In this document: positions 6,624-7,313 of the stretch, one piece after another
Layout of the letters: every line of letters begins with the position of its first letter
Numbering within the stretch: the first letter of the stretch is position 1
Source of the DNA: Planctomycetaceae bacterium
Lineage (GTDB): Bacteria > Planctomycetota > Planctomycetia > Pirellulales > Thermoguttaceae
DNA: 7,313 bases
NCBI GenBank assembly: GCA_031278315.1
Contig: JAITKS010000004.1
Coordinates: forward strand, 1 to 7,313
Direction: 5' to 3'
Notes under the pieces: generated by a model
Told to the model about the DNA's origin: nothing
Database searches by the model: none
What the model saw: the letters and a program-made list of their open reading frames with translations, nothing else
Program-made: the position numbers and the translations under genes

Positions 6624-6629
6624 CACCTC
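6624..6629 (-). promoter_or_regulatory. Shine-Dalgarno site for the TTG-started response regulator
   Basis: Read on the minus strand, GAGGTG lies 5 bases before the TTG at 6618. An in-frame TGA lies four codons before the TTG and there is no ATG or GTG between them. This supports the unusual start codon. Confidence 0.7.
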
Positions 6630-6652
6630 ACAATAAAACAAATACAAAAAAT

Positions 6653-6782
6653 TAAATCGAAATATCAAAACACAAGATATTGCATCACAACAAAATTTTT
6701 TCGTTTGTTACATTTTCGTTACAATAAATAAATTGAAATGCCGAGACACAAGATATTGCGTCTCGACAAAATTATTTTTTCG
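6653..6782. repeat. 76-bp-period tandem repeat upstream of the response regulator
   Basis: Two diverged copies (6653-6703 and 6729-6782) lie 76 bp apart and share ACACAAGATATTGC (6670-6683 and 6746-6759) and CAAAATT...TTTTCG ends. In the second copy the shared core is enclosed by an inverted repeat CGAGAC/GTCTCG (6742-6747, 6760-6765), which is decayed in the first. The pair occupies the expected promoter region of the regulator-nrdR operon. It could be paired operators, or a decayed hairpin repeat family. I see no clear -24/-12 or -35/-10 promoter. Confidence 0.6.
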
Positions 6783-7073
6783 TAATATATCAGTGTAATA
6801 TTTTTTTTTGACAGGATAAACAGGATAGCGGTTAGTGGTTAGTGGTTAGTGGTTAGTTCGCATGCGGAGATTAGTACCAGTTATAAGTTCGAATCACTAA
6901 ATTCATTGTCTTTAATCATTAACTTATAAGTTCGAATCACTAACAACTAAGTGATGGTTTCAAGTTTTGATTCTTTTAATTTATTATTTAAAAATCCTGT
7001 CAAAAAACACCTAAAGATGCGGTCGAGACGACCGCGTTCCCGTGAACAATAAATTATTACACAGAGATATTAC
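6782..7073. mobile_element. 292-bp compound repeat unit (copy D) bounded by inverted 19-bp motifs
   Basis: The left end (6782-6800) and right end (7055-7073) are inverted copies of the 19-bp motif, matching at 17 of 19 positions. Inside are ACAGGATAAACAGGAT (6811-6826), four exact GGTTAGT heptads (6830-6857) and the palindrome CGCATGCG (6859-6866). A 20-bp direct repeat (6881-6900, 6924-6943), an AT-rich section shared with 4281-4329, and the GCGGTCG hairpin block (7016-7040) follow. There is no coding capacity. The terminal inverted repeats suggest a small non-autonomous element, but the related unit at 4199-4428 lacks the left terminal copy. Confidence 0.55.
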
Positions 7074-7146
7074 AGTTTTTTATATGTGAGGTCTTTGGAA
7101 ATTTCCCTTTTAATAATTACACGACTCTACTGAATAACTACAAATC

Positions 7147-7313
7147 TCATTTCAAATATCTGCTGCTTCTTAGTGACTTTTTCTCATTTGTTGCCGGGGT
7201 TGGTGTTGTTGGTGATGAAGTTGATGTTATTGTCGGCGACGTGAAAGAGACTTGTCGATTTCCTGATTCTGCATTGATAAACGTTGTTGTATCTGTTGCT
7301 GGTAAAGGTGCCG
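7147..7313 (-). CDS. Doubtful 3' fragment of a gene running in from the right edge
   Basis: On the minus strand a frame stays open from the window edge to a TGA at 7147-7149 and gives 54 residues. The stretch is rich in Thr, Ser and Pro (residues about 22-41) and ends KKSLRSSRYLK, which would suit a disordered C-terminal tail. A plus-strand frame is also open from 7046 to the edge, with many GNN codons and a Val/Gly-rich product, but it has no ATG and only late GTG or TTG codons. The sequence cannot decide between them, and no family is recognised in either. The stretch 7074-7146 holds nothing I can support. Confidence 0.25.
   Translation of the reverse strand, partial: APLPATDTTTFINAESGNRQVSFTSPTITSTSSPTTPTPATNEKKSLRSSRYLK

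Noticed and set aside
7046..7313. Plus-strand open frame at the right edge
   Set aside because: It has no ATG and only late GTG or TTG codons, it begins inside a repeat unit, and a minus-strand frame competes. It is kept only as an alternative in the fragment entry.

Overview
The window is AT-rich bacterial chromosome with five intact protein genes, one doubtful gene fragment at the right edge, and many intergenic repeats. The taxon cannot be fixed from sequence alone. A bacterial UvrB, an NrdR repressor, an NtrC-type sigma-54 activator and spacers full of short GC hairpins (GCCCTGAAAGGGC, GCGGTCGAGACGACCGC) would suit a Planctomycetota, Lentisphaerota or Verrucomicrobiota-type genome. That is an inference from general style. 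NrdR argues against Bacteroidota.

Layout: 1-408 is a repeat-rich spacer with a two-hairpin unit (76-151) and three copies of a 19-bp motif, TATTCCACTGATATATTAC. uvrB (409-2463, +) follows. A degenerate repeat unit (2477-2577) precedes an unrecognised single-pass membrane protein (2657-3157, +). A 513-bp transposase-free inverted-repeat element (3228-3740) lies just upstream of a short UmuD'-like S24 serine protease (3778-4131, +). This protein has the Ser/Lys pair but starts at the position where UmuD is normally cleaved. A 407-bp spacer (4132-4538) holds a compound repeat unit. On the minus strand, a sigma-54 response regulator (6618-5047) and nrdR (5042-4539) form a tight two-gene operon. 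The last 700 bases hold a 76-bp tandem repeat, a second compound repeat unit bounded by inverted copies of the 19-bp motif, and an ambiguous end fragment.

Functional reading: uvrB (nucleotide excision repair), the UmuD'-like protein (lesion-bypass accessory) and nrdR (control of ribonucleotide reductase genes) all concern DNA damage or DNA precursors. No UmuC, uvrA, histidine kinase or RNR gene is present, so partners must be elsewhere. The response regulator has no visible cognate kinase.

The most unusual content is the repeat layer. Eight copies of the 19-bp motif occur only between genes. Related GTAATATA/TATATTAC ends also bound the 513-bp element, which suggests a family of small non-autonomous mobile elements or a repeated regulatory site. 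The second best lead is the apparently pre-processed UmuD' gene.
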